This document shows, piece after piece, positions 1 to 10,953 of a stretch of 63,023 nt of DNA. The notes beneath the pieces are model-generated. The model saw only the letters and a program-made list of their open reading frames with translations, searched no databases and was not told the origin of the DNA. The DNA is taken from the NCBI GenBank assembly GCA_051453625.1, contig JBOZIK010000001.1, forward strand, positions 170,666,151-170,729,173. The letters are read 5' to 3'. Position numbers and translations under genes: made by a program. This stretch comes from Welwitschia mirabilis (lineage: Eukaryota; Gnetophyta; Gnetopsida; Welwitschiales). Every line of letters starts with the position of its first letter. The first letter of the stretch is position 1.

Positions 1-313
1 ACAACCATGGTAAGATGTTTCCTTTATGTGGAGAACTGTAATCCTCTCCCTTCCTAGCTTCTCCTATCTCACTCTAAGTTTTCTATAATTTCTAATTTCA
101 AGGGGTATTTTACCCTCATCTTTTAGTAGTTTTATGTTTTATTTTATCCATTTATACTAGTGTTTGCAACTCTATAGGTAATTTCTTATTACTTCGTCAT
201 TGAGAGGCGGTTTTAGTTCCCCTTTACCAACTAGTAGATTACTTCACTATTATGAACAGTTTAGTTCTTTTGTTATTCTCGGAAGGTTTTGCCTCCTGAT
301 ATACATCTCTTAG
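1..313. other. No gene seen; AT-rich sequence
   Basis: I see no open frame of useful length and no retroelement domain here. The sequence could be part of an LTR or untranslated region of a repeat, but no boundary is visible. Confidence 0.5.
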
Positions 314-353
314 TTTAATATATATACTTTTTTTTAAAAAAAATATACTCAAT
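314..353. repeat. Contig-edge duplicate, left copy
   Basis: These 40 bases, a TA-rich stretch with a T-run followed by an A-run, reappear almost exactly at 1001-1040 on the other side of the N block. The two copies differ only in the lengths of the T and A runs. The same sequence on both lips of a gap usually means the two contig ends overlap, so the gap may be false or may hide a simple tandem repeat. Confidence 0.85.
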
Positions 354-1000
354 NNNNNNNNNNNNNNNNNNNNNNNNNNNNNNNNNNNNNNNNNNNNNNN
401 NNNNNNNNNNNNNNNNNNNNNNNNNNNNNNNNNNNNNNNNNNNNNNNNNNNNNNNNNNNNNNNNNNNNNNNNNNNNNNNNNNNNNNNNNNNNNNNNNNNN
501 NNNNNNNNNNNNNNNNNNNNNNNNNNNNNNNNNNNNNNNNNNNNNNNNNNNNNNNNNNNNNNNNNNNNNNNNNNNNNNNNNNNNNNNNNNNNNNNNNNNN
601 NNNNNNNNNNNNNNNNNNNNNNNNNNNNNNNNNNNNNNNNNNNNNNNNNNNNNNNNNNNNNNNNNNNNNNNNNNNNNNNNNNNNNNNNNNNNNNNNNNNN
701 NNNNNNNNNNNNNNNNNNNNNNNNNNNNNNNNNNNNNNNNNNNNNNNNNNNNNNNNNNNNNNNNNNNNNNNNNNNNNNNNNNNNNNNNNNNNNNNNNNNN
801 NNNNNNNNNNNNNNNNNNNNNNNNNNNNNNNNNNNNNNNNNNNNNNNNNNNNNNNNNNNNNNNNNNNNNNNNNNNNNNNNNNNNNNNNNNNNNNNNNNNN
901 NNNNNNNNNNNNNNNNNNNNNNNNNNNNNNNNNNNNNNNNNNNNNNNNNNNNNNNNNNNNNNNNNNNNNNNNNNNNNNNNNNNNNNNNNNNNNNNNNNNN
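354..1000. other. Assembly gap (647 N)
   Basis: Run of N. Its true size is doubtful because the flanking 40 bases are duplicated on both sides. Confidence 0.95.
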
Positions 1001-1040
1001 TTTAATATATATACTTTTTTTTTAAAAAAATATACTCAAT
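1001..1040. repeat. Contig-edge duplicate, right copy
   Basis: Near-identical to 314-353 (one more T and one fewer A in the homopolymers). See the left copy. Confidence 0.85.
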
Positions 1041-2800
1041 AACCCTTCTAGTCAATTAAATATTCCATAAAGATGATAATATGAGCATGTATTCCAAATT
1101 TTTTATGATGTTCACATGGAATATGGACATAACAATTATAATAAAAAACATAAAAATGGATTAACTTTAGCTTGTAACCATGCCACTTTTAATCTTGAGA
1201 TACTTCTTTTTCATTATATTGACCAATACGGTTATTAAAATTTTCTCTTGTATTCATGGCTTTACCTCAAAGATAAGTCTTGTAATCATTAAAATACATC
1301 ATGAAATATGCCATGATATTTCAATTAAATCACTCAGAAATCCCATTTCTTAGGGTATCCCAAGGTAGATTTATAAATGTTAAATTCCTCTAGAGGTGAG
1401 AAAGTCCTTAAAGTTGGAAGATGTATGCTCACCACCATTATTTAAGTGGCAACTTTTAATCTAATAGTTAGCTTACTTTTTTGCTTTAGTTTTAAAGTTT
1501 TTAAAAATGTCCAAAGTCTATACTGGTGGTAACTGGGTGATCCACAGGTGTTGTAGTATGTTATAAAGTTGACTTATGATAATGCAGTTAATGTTCATCA
1601 TAGCATGCAAGGAGTGGTGTGGCATAACAAGACAAACATTCGTGCTTATGTTAGTTACTGGGTTACACACTAACCCCTATCACAAACCAAATATCTAATG
1701 AAATACACACAAGTTATTTAAGAATAGTGATCAATAAAATAGATAAAATAACAAAATCTATAAAGAGTAAAAATTGGCATAGTTCACACAAATCATTGTG
1801 AAGAAATAAAAGCTTTTGATCAACATGTCACTTAATTGGTGGAAACCATTGTCTATTTGCTTTATCCACAAGACATGCTTCACACTCAGCAAATTCATAT
1901 GAAATGGATAGAAGAAGCTAGTAATCATTTTTATGAATTACATTTATTATATGAGTATTAGGATGTCCCTATCAACCATGCCACAGTAGCAAGGGAGATA
2001 TTTCATCTTGGAAAACTATGCAAATGATCTCTCACATTCTGACATAATTAGGAAGACAAATGAGCTTTCCATCCATGTAGCATTCCATAATCAGTTATTT
2101 ATTATGATCATAAGTATCCACTGAGTGCTTCATCATGAAAATAAAGTGATATTCTCACACTAGAGGGGAAAACAATAGAAGCTATGACCTTAAAGAGGAA
2201 AACATACAAAACATATAGAATAATTTGTGGAGAGAGCAATATCAAGTTAATGGTAACTAAATCAGATTCTTCCATAAGAACTAAAGTTCTATCTACCAAA
2301 TAAACATGACCTTTTACTTTAATAAAGTAATTAAAATAATTTTGTCAACATGTCATTTGATGAGTTTCACCTATCTCAGGATTTCATGTGTCATTATGAG
2401 GTATGTGCTTATTCATACTAATAAAGTCAGAATTATCAAAGACTAAATTTGATTTAAATTTTTAAACATCATTAAGGAAATTAGTTTCTTTAGTAACTAC
2501 ATTTTTCTTACATGTATACTTTATCTTATCCAAATAAAACCTATAAAAGTCTATGGTATGACATTGTCTTCTATATTACAAGCTTTGATATTTATTTTTA
2601 TTAGAAGTGGTAGTATTCTGAACTTACTTCTTATTTTTTGGAGTCTGATTAGTTCTTATTTTATTATTTTTATTAAGCCTTTTACTTATCATGATGTGAT
2701 TTCTTTTATGAATGGAATTTTCTATTATACTATTTATTTTGATAGGAAGAGCCATGAGAATAAGAAACTTTACATACAACAGTAGATGAAGAAGATTCTT
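1041..2800 (-). pseudogene. Decayed Ty1/copia polyprotein remnant
   Basis: The clearest piece is on the minus strand at about 1720-1900. One frame reads ECEACLVDKANRQWFP, which fits the C-x2-C-x2-GK-x2-R-x2-FP tail of the copia integrase zinc-binding domain. After a stop, the same frame continues with FLLFIDF, matching the start of the integrase core (usual form FIDDYSR). The frames up to 2800, upstream in the element's own direction, contain short fragments that could be protease and gag, but I could not align them. Stops are frequent, so this is a dead copy. It may belong with the primer-binding site at 6445-6456, although the distance is longer than normal for copia and would need insertions. 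Sure of class and strand; unsure of extent. Confidence 0.6.
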
Positions 2801-5140
2801 TAAAGGTAAACTAAGTTATAAGAGAAATGAAGTCCTTACTAAATGTATCAAAAGTTATATTCTTCAATCTATTATTACAATGTATCAAAAGTTATATTCT
2901 TCAGTTTCTCATTACCATGTAGTGATATAATATAACTATGCAAAAAGGATTCTTCCAAATAATAGTGGATCAAGTTGACATAATAAATATAAGCTTTTTT
3001 TTTTTTAAAAAAATCAATTTATGCTAATTTGATCTTAATGTCTTGAATCTATACAATTAATTATTCCATCTATCGTTTCTCATAATGCAAACTATTCATG
3101 CAAGTTATAAGGTTAAAGAGCTCTAGGTCATTTTTGGAGTAGAAGGTGTTCCTCAAAGCACAAAAATTGGTGTAGCTTATTTTGCTCCAATAAACTAACC
3201 TCTTATATTAAAAAGGAATAGATTTATATATAATCTCTATTAATTTTTCATCAATATCTTTTCAGGCAGTGTCTTTATCTAGATCTTGAAGAGATGTATG
3301 ATCATATCTGAAAAATTCCTTTTCATAAACATCCTCATACGAAACCTCCCATGACTAATTATCATGAAGAATGACTCTCATATTGCACATTATCTCAGTG
3401 GTAAGAATGCATGTAAAATATTATAAAACCACTAAAACTTACCCTTTGAAGATGATGTCAAATATGTCATGGTTCAAAAAAAAAAAAGAATATTAGAAGA
3501 GATTTGATAAGTTGTGAGGTAAATTTAAGAATCAGAGGAATCTTACTCACATCCATAACTATAAATGATCTCTTTGTTACATAAAGAAACCTTATTAAAC
3601 CTCAAAAGTTTTATAAGAAAAAAAGAATAAAAAAATGATATAGTCACACAAAAAGGGATTTCGCTCTCATCCATAATATCAAGTAATCTATCCAAGTCAT
3701 AATGCAATGAAAGCAAAGAAACAAATATGTCATAATAAAGAGATATAGTTACACTGAAAGGAAATTAATCCCAAAATCAAGTGATCTATCCAAACTAGAA
3801 AGTATGCTAACCAAGAAGATCCCTCTTAATTAGTGAAAATCTATGCACATGAGATATAAAATAAAGATACTTTATTTAAACTTTTTTAATGTAAGTGAAG
3901 TAGATTTTAATACAAGGGCCTAAGTTAATTATTAGATGATGGAATTATTGAAATTGATCTACTCTCAAATATATGTAGTAATCATTGCCTTTTAAAGGGT
4001 GGTACACTTGTCTCATAAGGAAGTAAAAAGACAAAATTTTGAATCATGTCATAGGGGATTCCAAGTTATTAGCCAATTTTGATTATCTTAACTATTTACC
4101 CCTCTTAATGAATAGTACCAAGCAATGCTAATAACGTATTTATACCTTGAACTTAGTAAATTTTAAATTTTTATTAAACTTATATTCCTTAGTAATGAAA
4201 TCAAATAAATCCTACAACTATGCCCATGACCTTCACCCAATATACCCTCAATTGCCAAGGCATGTAGGGGAATTTTAACCTTGAGGTTCCTAGAATATTT
4301 CTATTTAATAGAGACATGGCTCTCCATATGACTCAAACTTCATTGTTATGATAGTTAAGACTACATAATAAGCTTCAAAAGGTAGCATAATCACTATCTA
4401 TGTAGGGTTCCCCTTGTCCACCACTAATCAAACTTATTATCAATAAAAATGTTAAGTGTTTAAGGGGTAAAAGGTAATTTTCATTTTTATTACTTTAGTT
4501 AAGTAAGATTAATAAAATTATTAAGTATGAAAAAAAAGCAAAAGACCAACACACAGTGAAAAAGGTATTGATTGTGGTATAAGTAAGCCAAGTAAATCTT
4601 GCTTACCATACAATTTAGCTTAATCTATCTAAATCACAAAAATAGTTCAAGAGAAAGAAAAGGAAAAAAAATCAAGTTAAGGGATCTTACTTCATTTCCA
4701 ACTTGACTTGATGAGAGAGATTTGAGTGACAATATTTAAAAAAGACCAACAATCTTGGAAAAAAAAAAAGAATTAAAAAATGAGCTCAAAAAATAAGAAA
4801 AAGAGCTTAAAATATTTAAATTAAGGGATATGACTCAACATTCCAACTTGATTTGATTACAAAAGTGAGTTTTTTGTTTATAATTTGAAAAAATGTGCAA
4901 AAAACTCAAAGAATGGCTTAAAAAGCTAAAAAAAGCCATAAAACTATGCATGTGTATAAAAGAGAGCTAAAAGCTAGACAATTGCTAGCTAAAGTGCATG
5001 TCTGTAGAATAATAAATGACTAAGCAATTGCTTAAAGTAACTACATGTGTGTTAAAATGAGATAAAAACTAAATAATGGTTCAAATTCTTACATCTGCCT
5101 AAAAGACAAAAAATTACTAGCTTAAATTTTAAAAATAACT
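2801..5140. other. No gene seen; degenerate repeat-like DNA
   Basis: Only short, stop-ridden frames occur, with no domain I recognise. Purine-rich stretches near 4640-4930 look like low-complexity intergenic DNA. It may be the decayed gag half of the flanking copia element, but no motif supports that. Confidence 0.5.
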
Positions 5141-5149
5141 TGTATCCTA

Positions 5150-5212
5150 GTCTAAACTTGAACTTATGATCTCCAGGTTGAGAATAGATATCTTAATTAC
5201 CACATCAAAAGA
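5150..5212 (-). repeat. tRNA-derived SINE-like fragment
   Basis: On the minus strand a GTGGTAATTAAGA segment (about 5190-5203), resembling a pol III A box, is followed by AGTTCAAGTTT (about 5156-5166), resembling a B box. Between them is the CTCAACCTGGAG-type sequence seen in many plant SINE heads. No A-tail or target-site duplication was found, so this is a fragment at best. Confidence 0.4.
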
Positions 5213-6440
5213 CTTTTATCTATTCATTTTAAATAGTAAAAGAATTCAAAAAATGATTGTGGCCTACACCACATTTGAACATGGTGCACAGATGAAATAA
5301 TAGGCTAGAACAATACCAATGGGAAAATCTAACATAAGATGCGGTGGAGAGTGCATGACCTCATTTATACTCGTTATTTCTCTTCAAGTCCTATAATTAG
5401 TCTCTAATAGAAATAATAGTGATAACATGTAACAATGCTAATTATCATCAAGCAAGTGTGGGTGGCATTGGAGGTAACTAATGAAGGTAATGTAGTAGTG
5501 ATAATAGATTAGTCAGCACAAATCAAACACTACTATATCAGTGGAGTCCTTCTTGGATATTATGTGAAATAAAGCATCCATGTAGCAGCAATGGACTAGT
5601 CAAAGTAGGTAAGAGTAATAGAGTAGCTAGCTAGGAAACTTGGTAGTGAAAATGCACGTATGACAGAGGGAAAATAATCTTGTCATGGTAGAAATGGTCC
5701 TTGGGAAAGTAACGGTGACTTGAGAAATTGTAACAAAAGATAGACAAAAATGCACATAGGATCTAACAGCAAGAGCTAGTAGTAGCACATAGAAGTATGC
5801 AGGCAAGAAAGTTGGTAGTAGGCAGTGGCCAATAACAATAGTAGTAAGATAGGACGTGGCAGTGATTGTAGAAGGAAAAAAAAAGGGTGCAGCAAGCACG
5901 ATCGATAGTAAAAGACCACAACAGATGCCAAGAGCAGAGTGTAATGGAGTGATAAGCAAGCATAGCAATATGGTAAGATAACGAGGTAACACCCCTAGTT
6001 AGTTAGGGTTAAAGCCCTCTCTCCTTAAAAAACTAGAAGAGATATGGATTAAGACCTTAAAAAAAAATTATTTATTTGTAAAACAAACTTATATGTGTTT
6101 TTCAATACAAAATTTAAAAACATAGATGCCACTTTCAAAATAAACATCTTTGAAAAAATCCCTTTAAAAAAGAAAGATGTATTAAATAAAACTTTAAAGG
6201 AAAAAAACAAGTGCCATCTTCTTTTTTAAAATATGCCCCCTTAAAATTTTTCTATTTTCTTAAAAAATACTTTTAAAAAATTGCTAGAAATAAAGAGGAA
6301 AAACAAATCTAAGAGAGAAAAAGTAAAAGGGTCATAAGAGAATCCTAAGAAGCCCTTGCAAAGAGCCTAAAAAAAATCCAAATAGGCCACAAGAATATCC
6401 AAAGCTCAAATGATCAAAAAGATCTCCACAAGATCTTCTC
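5213..6440. other. No gene seen
   Basis: A 121-codon open frame exists on the minus strand at 5627-5992. It is leucine/threonine/serine-rich, has no recognisable domain and overlaps other open frames of similar length, so I treat it as chance. The rest is A-rich, with repeated AAAA/TTTT runs near 6050-6300. Confidence 0.5.
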
Positions 6441-6444
6441 TAAA

Positions 6445-6456
6445 GGTCTAATACCA
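6445..6456 (-). other. Primer-binding site of a copia element
   Basis: Read on the minus strand, an LTR-like end CAACA, a two-base spacer AG and then TGGTATTAGACC occur in order. Copia elements commonly use the 3' end of initiator tRNA-Met with the site TGGTATCAGAGC, which this matches at 10 of 12 bases. It places the 5' LTR of a minus-strand copia element immediately to the right. Confidence 0.65.
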
Positions 6457-6458
6457 CT

Positions 6459-6664
6459 TGTTGAAAAACAAAAGAGTAAGAAATACAAGCAAGATTTTTC
6501 TAAAACAAAAATTTTATTTTTCAAAAAATATTCTCTGCCTTATTACATTGAAGAGCTTTCTCATAAAGGAAAGCATATCATTAAGGTTTCACTAGGGTTT
6601 TCATGTCCCCCAAGGCATAGGATCATAGGGTTCATACAAACCTTAGCATGTACTTCATGATGCT
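6459..6664 (-). mobile_element. Copia LTR fragment cut by a gypsy insertion
   Basis: This begins (on the + strand) with TGTTGAAAAACA next to the primer-binding site, the mirror of a copia LTR 3' end. After about 206 bases it runs straight into the A-type gypsy LTR at 6665, so the gypsy element probably inserted into this LTR. The remainder of the LTR was not located. Confidence 0.5.
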
Positions 6665-6900
6665 TATTGCACTGCCAATTTATGGTTATTTGATGGGGTT
6701 TTATGAGTTATTTTGCAAGACTTTTATATAAGTTTAGGTGCGATTCTGAGGATTTTGAAGATATAAGAAGAAATCTTTGAAAAGTACAATTATTATTCAA
6801 AATTCGATACATTAAAGGTACTTTCTGATGAACAGAGCTTTGAAGAAGATTATTGACAAAAAAGCTAAAGACCTCTTGAAGAAAATAATAAAAGAAAACC

Positions 6901-6936
6901 ATCATCCCCTCCATCATCCACACGATAGGCATGCCG
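6901..6936 (+). repeat. TCATCC...GGATGA-type motif, LTR A copy
   Basis: First member of a recurring imperfect inverted repeat that runs through the gypsy LTRs and internal region. In better copies its arms read TCATCC..CTGTCGT and ACGACAG..GGATGA. In this copy the right arm is largely lost. Confidence 0.6.
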
Positions 6937-6991
6937 AATACTGTTGATGTGGACTACTGAGTCATTACTTATAATGTTATGTTGTCCCTCA

Positions 6992-7019
6992 TGTCATCTA
7001 GATGATAGCCTAGATGACA
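6992..7019 (+). repeat. Perfect 10-bp stem, 8-base loop in LTR U3
   Basis: TGTCATCTAG (6992-7001) is the exact reverse complement of CTAGATGACA (7010-7019), with ATGATAGC between. The partner LTR has the same structure at 16051-16078 with the ninth base pair changed on both arms. Confidence 0.85.
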
Positions 7020-7129
7020 CTAGCATGTAACTGTCACTAACAGATTCCCTCAGCCATTTCATCCATTTCCGAGTCCTTAATGAGTGTACCTAACTACACC
7101 TTCTATTTGTCCTTTTTTGTTGTATTTTT

Positions 7130-7140
7130 CTATAAATAAG
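7130..7140 (+). promoter_or_regulatory. LTR TATA box
   Basis: CTATAAATAAG, conserved in the A-type LTRs at about 16190 and 21353 and recognisable as TACAAATAAG in LTR B near 13904. It probably directs the retrotransposon transcript; activity is not implied. Confidence 0.65.
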
Positions 7141-7729
7141 TCCCCTGTCAACTCTCCTTCTCATCTTCAATGCACCAAACATTCTCGTGATAGGAGAGCA
7201 AAGGGAGATCCATCTATGTGAGTTGCAGAAAGACATGCATTTGGTGAAGGGCTGAGTATCTTTCATTGAAACACAACTATTTTATAACCTAGATGAATGT
7301 TACACTCTTTAATATAAATCTTGATTTTTACAACATGTTTGCATTGTAGATCTTCTTGTGACCCTTATAGTCTAATGTTGCCCTTGATCTATTGACAATT
7401 TCTTGGGTGATATAGATTATTAATGGTAGCCTTTGTTAAGGCTGAAAAGCAAGTAGGGTTAGGATTATCTTGCATTATAGATTAGTTTAGATTGCATATT
7501 GAACTTTTCATGGTAGTTTATTTACTTGCATTGTTACTCATTATTTTTGGTCCCTAAGTTAATTTGCAAAGTAACTTGAGTTTTATGCCTGTAGACTTCA
7601 ATGAGATATGACATTTTAGATTACTTCCATTATACTAGTGTGATGTATTATGTAAATATCTATTTTTGACTATTAATGATAAGATCTGTTTGAACATAAA
7701 AGCTTGTACAAATACACACCACAACAAAT

Positions 7730-7747
7730 TGGTATTGTTGCTAGGAA
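7730..7747 (+). other. Primer-binding site, tRNA-Asp type, mutated
   Basis: TGGTATTGTTGCTAGGAA follows the LTR end after the usual AAT spacer. Athila/Tat-type gypsy elements use TGGCGCCGTTGCCGGGGA, complementary to the 3' end of tRNA-Asp. The seven differences are all C->T or G->A. Confidence 0.8.
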
Positions 7748-8196
7748 AGGCTATCGAGGAGTATAAAGGTTATCATCATTCAGATAAGTATATCGACCTT
7801 TGTCTATATGACATTGTATTTTATTAGGAGCTTTAGGTTTTCTATGTGCTTTGTTTCAATTTCAGTTTTTTAGATTTTTGGTTTTCTATAAAAAAGTGTG
7901 ATCATCCCCTCTATCGTCCCCACAATAGTCAGGACAATAGTGTGTTAGTTTTGTTTTTGGATTTTGATTTTCTCTACAATAAATTAGTTCTATCATCTCC
8001 TATTACATCCAGGATGACCAGGTGGATGACAGACATTTTTCTGTGTTTTTTACTTTTTGTTTGAGTTTTAGTTCTATTTTTGTTTTTCTGATTTCTGTGT
8101 GCGTCATTCCCTCTGTTGTCTACACGACAGACAGGATGATGATTTATTATTTTTTGATCTATTTTCTATTGTTGTCTATTTACAGGATGCTATGAT
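7748..8196 (+). other. Gypsy 5' leader with three hairpin motifs
   Basis: Untranslated leader between the primer-binding site and the gag start. Three copies of the TCATCC/GGATGA inverted-repeat motif occur at 7901-7940, 7992-8033 and 8102-8142, spaced by about 90-110 bases. The last is best preserved, with arms around a short TACAC loop. A T-rich spacer containing TTTTGGATTTTGATT-like words lies between copies. The repetition suggests tandem amplification of a leader unit. Confidence 0.65.
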
Positions 8197-9870
8197 ATGG
8201 TTAATCTAGAGAAGAAATATCTGAGAGAAAATCATCTAATAGAAAAAAACCTCAAAGAAGGACTAGCATAAATAGAAAAGGAGTTAGAAGAACAATCTCC
8301 AGGTGCACTCAATCCTCCTTCTGAATTTATTTTTTCTGAATCTAATTTCCTTAATGAAAAACTTGTAGAAGGAGAAAACCAAGTCACAATGTCAATGCCT
8401 TCCATAAGTAAAAATAATAGTAGGATCTTCTACCCCTAATATCAACCTCACCCTTAAAGAATTATTAGCCAAAAAAAAGAAAAATTCAAAAACCTTTTAA
8501 CCTACCATCGAGAGATGATGTAGAGCTCAACAATTTACATGCCTACCCAACTTTTAGTGGAGAAGATGATGAGGATCCTCTTCAACACATTAGAGATATT
8601 GAACAACTTATCCTCACCTCGGGAAATAGGAAGAAAAAAAATAATAGACAAAACATACATGGTAATCTTTCTTATGACATTAATGGATGGGTTAAAACTT
8701 TGNNNNNNNNNNNNNNNNNNNNNNNNNNNNNNNNNNNNNNNNNNNNNNNNNNNNNNNNNNNNNNNNNNNNNNNNNNNNNNNNNNNNNNNNNNNNNNNNNN
8801 NNNNNNNNNNNNNNNNNNNNNNNNNNNNNNNNNNNNNNNNNNNNNNNNNNNNNNNNNNNNNNNNNNNNNNNNNNNNNNNNNNNNNNNNNNNNNNNNNNNN
8901 NNNNNNNNNNNNNNNNNNNNNNNNNNNNNNNNNNNNNNNNNNNNNNNNNNNNNNNNNNNNNNNNNNNNNNNNNNNNNNNNNNNNNNNNNNNNNNNNNNNN
9001 NNNNNNNNNNNNNNNNNNNNNNNNNNNNNNNNNNNNNNNNNNNNNNNNNNNNNNNNNNNNNNNNNNNNNNNNNNNNNNNNNNNNNNNNNNNNNNNNNNNN
9101 NNNNNNNNNNNNNNNNNNNNNNNNNNNNNNNNNNNNNNNNNNNNNNNNNNNNNNNNNNNNNNNNNNNNNNNNNNNNNNNNNNNNNNNNNNNNNNNNNNNN
9201 NNNNNNNNNNNNNNNNNNNNNNNNNNNNNNNNNNNNNNNNNNNNNNNNNNNNNNNNNNNNNNNNNNNNNNNNNNNNNNNNNNNNNNNNNNNNNNNNNNNN
9301 NNNNNNNNNNNNNNNNNNNNNNNNNNNGTGTAGAACAACTAAACTACTTTTATAGTGGGCTAACTCCACACACAAAACAACTTGTAGATTTTCTTATGGA
9401 GAAACCTCATGAACCTTATTTTAAAAGATGGATGAACAAAATTAGAAGAACTTATGGAGGTTAGTAAAACTTGGTTAACACCTAAAGAAAATCAAACAAT
9501 AGGCCAACTCATCAAGGACTTAAAATAAGTGAAGCAACCAAAAGATGTAGAAGACAACCCTATAAATTCTGTGATAGATTTTACAACCACTTTGAAGAAG
9601 TATATAGAAATGATTTTAGATACTAAAAACGCAACTAAAAGAAATGTTGTGTAAATCTATGATTTATGTGAGGATAACTATCATGTCACTAAAACTTGTC
9701 CTCTTTTGCCAAATTACAAAGAGATAATACGTGAAGAAGTTTTTGCTTTCAATCAATCATCTCAAAACTTTCAAAATCAAAATTAAGTACAACCTAGGTT
9801 GAACACATATTTTCAAAACAATCATCAACCTTTTAGAAATTGATTCGAAAATGCAAACTACCCATCAAGT
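8197..9870 (+). pseudogene. Gypsy gag remnant (broken by stops and a gap)
   Basis: Encodes what was the structural Gag polyprotein of an Athila/Tat-like element. The frame opens at an ATG at 8197 (MVNLEKKYLRENHL) and stops after about 24 codons. It resumes near 8430-8700 with a frame reading through PTFSGEDDEDP, typical of the segment before the retrotransposon Gag domain. After the gap it reads LNYFYSGLTPHTKQLVD at 9330-9390, the Gag signature FYxGLxPxTKxxVD. Near 9655-9720 the frame reads CEDNYHVTKTCPLLPNYK, a weak remnant of a CCHC-like C-terminal region. Several frameshifts and stops make it non-functional. Length and order match a normal Gag. Confidence 0.75.
8703..9327. other. Assembly gap (625 N) inside gag
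   Basis: Run of N lying inside the Gag domain. The flanking frames fit a gap of about this size, so it is probably close to the true length. Confidence 0.95.
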
Positions 9871-10059
9871 CCATCAAACTTTTAATATCTAAATGAGTAA
9901 CTCACAAACCTTATGAAGGAGCTTAGAAAAACAAATGTCAACATAGAAAACATGATAAACATTTTTCAACAAAAAATCTTAGCAAACCAAAGACCTTAAG
10001 GAGATTTACCTACATAACCTTTACCCAACCCAAATAAATTAATAAGATATTCCAAAGTT

Positions 10060-10299
10060 GTGTCAACAAGTGGACAAGAAACAAACCCTCCTCCATGTGA
10101 ACCTTTTACCTTCCACAAAAATGAAGAAGAAGATGAAGAGTACATTGAGATTTTAGATGATTACAACTTCCCTTCTATTAGAAAAAAGAGAAAAAAAGGT
10201 CCTTCTACTCCTTGGCTTGAGAGGCTTAATAACAATTCAACTTTTAATGATCACTTAAAAGTCTTAATAAAAAACATAAGCATAAAATTACCATTTTGA
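10060..10299 (+). pseudogene. Gag-protease linker remnant
   Basis: An open frame of 79 codons, acidic then basic (EEEDEEYIEILDDY, then KKRKKGPSTPWLERL). It lies between the Gag remnant and the protease remnant of the same element, where plant gypsy polyproteins have a variable linker. No catalytic motif is visible. It ends in a stop at 10297-10299 before the protease. Confidence 0.5.
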
Positions 10300-10403
10300 A
10301 AGTTTTATAAGAAAATCCGGGGCACTCAAAACTATGGAAAGATTTAATCAGAAGAAAAGAAAAAAGAGTTATTTATAGTAAGGTCTTTCTTGCCCAGTCT
10401 CTC

Positions 10404-10953
10404 ATGAATTTAGTGTTACAAAAATCACCCAAATTTAAAGATCTAGGAGTAGTAATAGTAAATGTTACTATAGAGGGAAACAAAAAGATAAGGAAAGTTT
10501 TTATTGACATTAGAGTAAGTGTTAACATTATGCCACTTTACATTTGTAGGAGGCTTGGTTTGAATGATAGAATAGAGCCTACCTCGGTTGTCCTAGAACT
10601 AGCAGATACATTAGGTAGGAAACTGTTAAGCATCATCAAAAATTTAATAATATAAATTAAAGAGGCTTGCTATCCCATTGATGTGATTATCTTGATCATA
10701 ACACAGGATATCCTTTACTTCTAAGTAGATCTTTTTGTGCAATAGCCTACTGCATCTTGACACAAGTGTAGGAACCATAAAATGTCATTTTGGAAATAGA
10801 ACTTTTATGATTAGAGTCTTTGATGTAGCTGAGGAAGATTTGGGTGATGATGTAAACATTGAAGATAATTTTAAACCTACTTTATTTTTGCAACATCATC
10901 CACTTAAAGAAAGAGAGATGAAATTGAATAAGCATGTGCTTTGTGATGATTAA
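10404..10953 (+). pseudogene. Gypsy aspartic protease remnant
   Basis: Retroviral-type aspartic protease that would mature Gag-Pol. The frame at 10404-10655 reads VFIDIRVSVNIMPLYICRRL, where family members have VFIDTGASVNIMP. The catalytic Asp is still present, but the required Thr-Gly-Ala has become Ile-Arg-Val through three C->T/G->A changes, so the enzyme would be dead. A second frame, 10735-10953, continues with GTIKCHFGNRTFMIRVFD, the C-terminal strand region of this protease family. A stop and frame change separate the two parts. No reverse transcriptase follows. Confidence 0.75.

Larger units (their letters stand above)
6665..7726 (+). mobile_element. Gypsy 5' LTR, subfamily A
   Basis: A 1062-base LTR that aligns well with the LTR at 15711-16633 and less closely with the solo LTR at 20892-21944. 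It ends ACAACA directly before a tRNA-Asp-type primer-binding site. A TATA box (CTATAAATAAG) lies at about 7130-7140 and is preserved in all three A copies, so this is the likely promoter. The usual first dinucleotide TG is TA here, while the two other A copies start TGTT. A stem-loop at 6992-7019 sits in the probable U3 region about 110 bases upstream of the TATA box. Confidence 0.85.

Noticed and set aside
5627-5992. 121-codon minus-strand open frame
   Set aside because: Low-complexity Leu/Thr/Ser composition, no domain, no clear splice or promoter context, and other overlapping frames of similar length; judged a chance frame in purine-biased DNA.
8535-9464. Long open frames of about 250 codons
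   Set aside because: They are mostly N; only the short real flanks carry information, used in the gag entry.
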